The notes beneath the pieces are model-generated. The model saw nothing but the letters and a program-made list of their open reading frames with translations. It was not told where the DNA came from and did no database searches. Positions 6,838-8,035 of a stretch of 8,035 bases of DNA are shown in pieces. Location: the NCBI GenBank assembly GCA_900551605.1, contig URWS01000053.1:1-8035 (forward strand). Reading direction: 5' to 3'. The translations under genes were made by a program, and so were the position numbers. Position 1 is the stretch's first letter. Each line of letters opens with the position of its first letter. The DNA comes from an uncultured Collinsella sp. (GTDB lineage Bacteria > Actinomycetota > Coriobacteriia > Coriobacteriales > Coriobacteriaceae).

Positions 6838-6866
6838 CGCTAGGGTGCCACCATGGTAGCCCATGC

Positions 6867-6917
6867 CCGGCACATAGGGACGTTCCTTTTAGGCCGGCAC
6901 TTCGGGACACTCCTTGG
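6867..6917. repeat. Two-unit imperfect tandem repeat upstream of the peptidase
   Basis: Unit 1 (6867-6893) and unit 2 (6894-6917) share the pattern CCGGCAC, three bases, GGGAC, two bases, TCCTT, then GG. Unit 1 has three extra bases near its end. It lies about 40-90 bases upstream of the minus-strand peptidase start, where a promoter or operator would be, but no clear -10/-35 pair was found. Confidence 0.55.
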
Positions 6918-6937
6918 CATCCCAGCGCGCCTTCATA

Positions 6938-7004
6938 AGTTGCGGTGAAATACGGACTGTTTAGCGGCCTGAAGTCATAAAACAGTCCGTATTTCACCGC
7001 AATT
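6938..7004. repeat. Long hairpin repeat B, copy 2
   Basis: Arms 6938-6962 and 6980-7004 pair throughout with one G-T wobble (6939 with 7003), around a 17-base loop. The left arm is identical to copy 1 (5401-5465) over 24 bases. The loops differ between copies. It lies between the DUF1667 gene end and the peptidase promoter region, so repeat B brackets the peptidase. Confidence 0.85.
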
Positions 7005-7035
7005 GAGGAGGGGCGGGGTGGATGGTGGGGTAGCT

Positions 7036-7068
7036 AAAAGAGCCCCGTCCCAAATTAGCTAGGCTTTT
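7036..7068 (-). terminator. Terminator of the oxidoreductase-DUF1667 operon
   Basis: Read on the minus strand, AAAAGCC at the end of the coding sequence can pair with GGCTcTTTT (one bulged C) just past the stop, giving a short stem and T-rich end. The 21 bases 7036-7056 repeat the folC terminator sequence with one difference. The complementary A/T runs make it potentially bidirectional. Confidence 0.5.
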
Positions 7069-7457
7069 TCGATGTCCATGCTGGCGATGAGGTCGATGTT
7101 GGTGCCGAGGAGGTTCTCTAGCACGATGTCGCCCATGCGGATGGGGGCGTTGACGACTAGGTCTCGGATGAGGTCCATGGCTTGGGCGTGGAGTTCTAGC
7201 GGGATGGCTTCGGATGTGCGCACGGGGAGCAGGGCTTCATCGCCGCCGGATACGGCCACGGTCGTGGTGAGCACGCGCATGGGGCAGGTGAGCTCCTGAT
7301 GTGCGAACTTATCGCCGCGTGGGCAGTTGTTGCCGGTTACGGAGCGCACTTCCACCACGGCGCCATTGGCGTCGCGCTCCACCTCTACGGTCAGGAGGCA
7401 CTCGGATGGGCAGGTGGTGCAGTTGAACTGCAGCGTTTCGATCGTGTTTATGCTCAT
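7059..7457 (-). CDS. DUF1667 cysteine-rich protein, partner of FAD oxidoreductase
   Basis: This small protein of 132 residues carries conserved cysteines. C13, C16 and C20 lie in FNCTTCPSEC, C45 in GNNCPRG and C58 in ELTCPMR, followed by VLTTTVAV. This matches what I recall of the DUF1667 family, whose N-terminal cysteines suggest a metal or iron-sulfur site; that role is inferred. In other genomes DUF1667 genes sit with an NAD(P)/FAD oxidoreductase and an FAD-dependent glycerol-3-phosphate dehydrogenase, so it may be an electron-transfer subunit of that complex. It begins four bases after the upstream oxidoreductase stop, and its ribosome site lies inside that gene's last codons, so the two are clearly co-translated. 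The start at 7457 is chosen over 7496 because of the strong AAGGAGG. Confidence 0.85.
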   Translation of the reverse strand: MSINTIETLQFNCTTCPSECLLTVEVERDANGAVVEVRSVTGNNCPRGDKFAHQELTCPMRVLTTTVAVSGGDEALLPVRTSEAIPLELHAQAMDLIRDLVVNAPIRMGDIVLENLLGTNIDLIASMDIEKA

Positions 7458-7461
7458 GGCC

Positions 7462-8004
7462 TTACGCCTCCTTAATTGGATCGATGGACAGGACAATCTC
7501 GCTGGCGCCTAGGTCGAGCGCTTGTTTGATGACCTTTGCCGGCAGTGGGAAGCTTTCCATAACGCTCGGCTTAAATGCACGGACCTTGCCGGCGAACAGT
7601 TCCTCACCGCCTGCGAGGATGCGCACGCGGGCGGCGTCGACCGGTCGGCGCACGCGGAAGTTGAGCTTGGTGAGTGCCATGGCTGTAATGCGTCCCGGCA
7701 GCGCGTATCCCGCAATGCCGGCAGGGGAGACGGTGAGCTCGCAGTTCGGAACGGCGCCCGCGCCGGTCCCCAACGCCCACGCCGCCGCAGCTGCGCCAGC
7801 CCTCTCGGACTCGGTCGTCACGTTGTCGGCCAGGTCGTGCACGTGCAGCACGTTGCCGCAGGCAAAAATGCCCGGCACGACCGTCTGCAGGCTCTGGTCC
7901 ACCACGGCGCCGCGTGTGCGGGGGTCCAGCTCCACGCCCGCGGCAACCGAAAGCTCGTTCTCGGGAATCAAGCCCACCGATAGCAGCAGCGTGTCGCACG
8001 GAAC
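7462..8004 (-). CDS. NAD(P)/FAD-dependent oxidoreductase, C-terminal part (5' end lost at contig end)
   Basis: This is the C-terminal 180 residues of a pyridine nucleotide-disulphide-type oxidoreductase; I expect a full length near 410-430. VPCDTLLLSVGLIPENEL is the typical end of the NAD-binding domain, and GIFACGNVLHVHDL (from residue 45) is the second FAD contact, where the Asp of the family's G-D motif is replaced by Asn as in the relatives found beside glycerol-3-phosphate dehydrogenases. A C-terminal domain follows that lacks the redox-active cysteines of disulphide reductases in the part seen. It is the upstream gene of the DUF1667 operon and probably passes electrons between NAD(P)H and a partner flavoprotein outside the window. 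Codons beyond 8004 come from sequencing adapter, not genome: an apparent GTG start at 8019 giving MYKRQ is an artefact. Confidence 0.88.
   Translation of the reverse strand, partial: VPCDTLLLSVGLIPENELSVAAGVELDPRTRGAVVDQSLQTVVPGIFACGNVLHVHDLADNVTTESERAGAAAAAWALGTGAGAVPNCELTVSPAGIAGYALPGRITAMALTKLNFRVRRPVDAARVRILAGGEELFAGKVRAFKPSVMESFPLPAKVIKQALDLGASEIVLSIDPIKEA
7467..7473 (-). promoter_or_regulatory. DUF1667 ribosome binding site (decides the start)
   Basis: On the minus strand AAGGAGG lies nine bases before the ATG at 7457 and within the last codons of the oxidoreductase gene, marking tight coupling of the two genes. Confidence 0.85.
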
Positions 8005-8035
8005 CTGTCTCTTATACACATCTGACGCTGCCGAC
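8005..8035. other. Illumina Nextera adapter remnant (not genomic)
   Basis: Bases 8005-8023 read CTGTCTCTTATACACATCT, the Tn5 mosaic end, and 8024-8035 read GACGCTGCCGAC, which continues the reverse complement of the Nextera Read 1 adapter. The match is exact for all 31 bases as I know the adapter. The window therefore ends at an untrimmed contig end. Confidence 0.97.

Noticed and set aside
6826..6873. Longer N-terminus of the peptidase from 6873
   Set aside because: AAAGGA sits just before 6825, and the extra residues look unlike the family.
5401..7004. CRISPR array formed by the repeated sequences
   Set aside because: The repeats are a few palindromic copies separated by genes, with no regular spacers and no cas genes.
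5401..7056. Composite transposon or invertible cassette around the peptidase
   Set aside because: No transposase or recombinase gene is present, and the order of repeat and terminator motifs is not a clean inverted pair; kept only as a low-scored possibility.
7458..7496. Longer DUF1667 start at 7496
   Set aside because: It would overlap the oxidoreductase by 35 bases, and the strong AAGGAGG serves 7457.
8005..8019. Start codon of the oxidoreductase at 8019 (MYKRQ)
   Set aside because: These codons are sequencing adapter; the family is much longer, so the gene is cut rather than starting here.

Overview
The window is about 62% GC by eye and looks like a gut Coriobacteriia chromosome, most likely Collinsella or a close relative. 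That guess rests on the codon style, the clpX-valS-folC gene order and the many long hairpin repeats between genes; no database comparison was possible. The last 31 bases are not genomic. They match the reverse complement of the Illumina Nextera transposase adapter, so this is the end of an assembled contig and true sequence stops at base 8004.

Plus strand, left half: the 3' two thirds of clpX (AAA+ unfoldase of the ClpXP protease) with an intrinsic terminator, then valS (valyl-tRNA synthetase) and folC (folylpolyglutamate/dihydrofolate synthase). The valS-folC order is common in Gram-positive-type genomes. Minus strand, right half: an M24-family Xaa-Pro dipeptidase in its own unit, then the 3' part of a two-gene operon coding for an FAD-dependent pyridine-nucleotide oxidoreductase and a small cysteine-rich DUF1667 protein. 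In other bacteria this pair commonly accompanies a glycerol-3-phosphate dehydrogenase; that partner would lie beyond the contig end.

The coding content is ordinary housekeeping. The unusual content lies between the genes. Every gap from valS onward carries long inverted repeats. (1) A paired element lies upstream of valS and, in the opposite orientation, between valS and folC. Its 37-nt hairpin core is 34/37 identical, with all three changes preserving pairing, and it sits inside longer outer arms whose sequences differ strongly between the two copies although each pair still matches. (2) A 65-67 nt hairpin repeat lies on either side of the peptidase gene. (3) A 21-nt terminator sequence is shared by folC (plus) and the DUF1667 operon (minus). 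(4) A 158-nt element has 32-nt arms and nested internal stems. (5) A perfect 35-nt interrupted palindrome abuts the peptidase stop codon. (6) A two-unit imperfect tandem repeat lies upstream of the peptidase. No tRNA, rRNA, CRISPR array, transposase or integrase gene was found.
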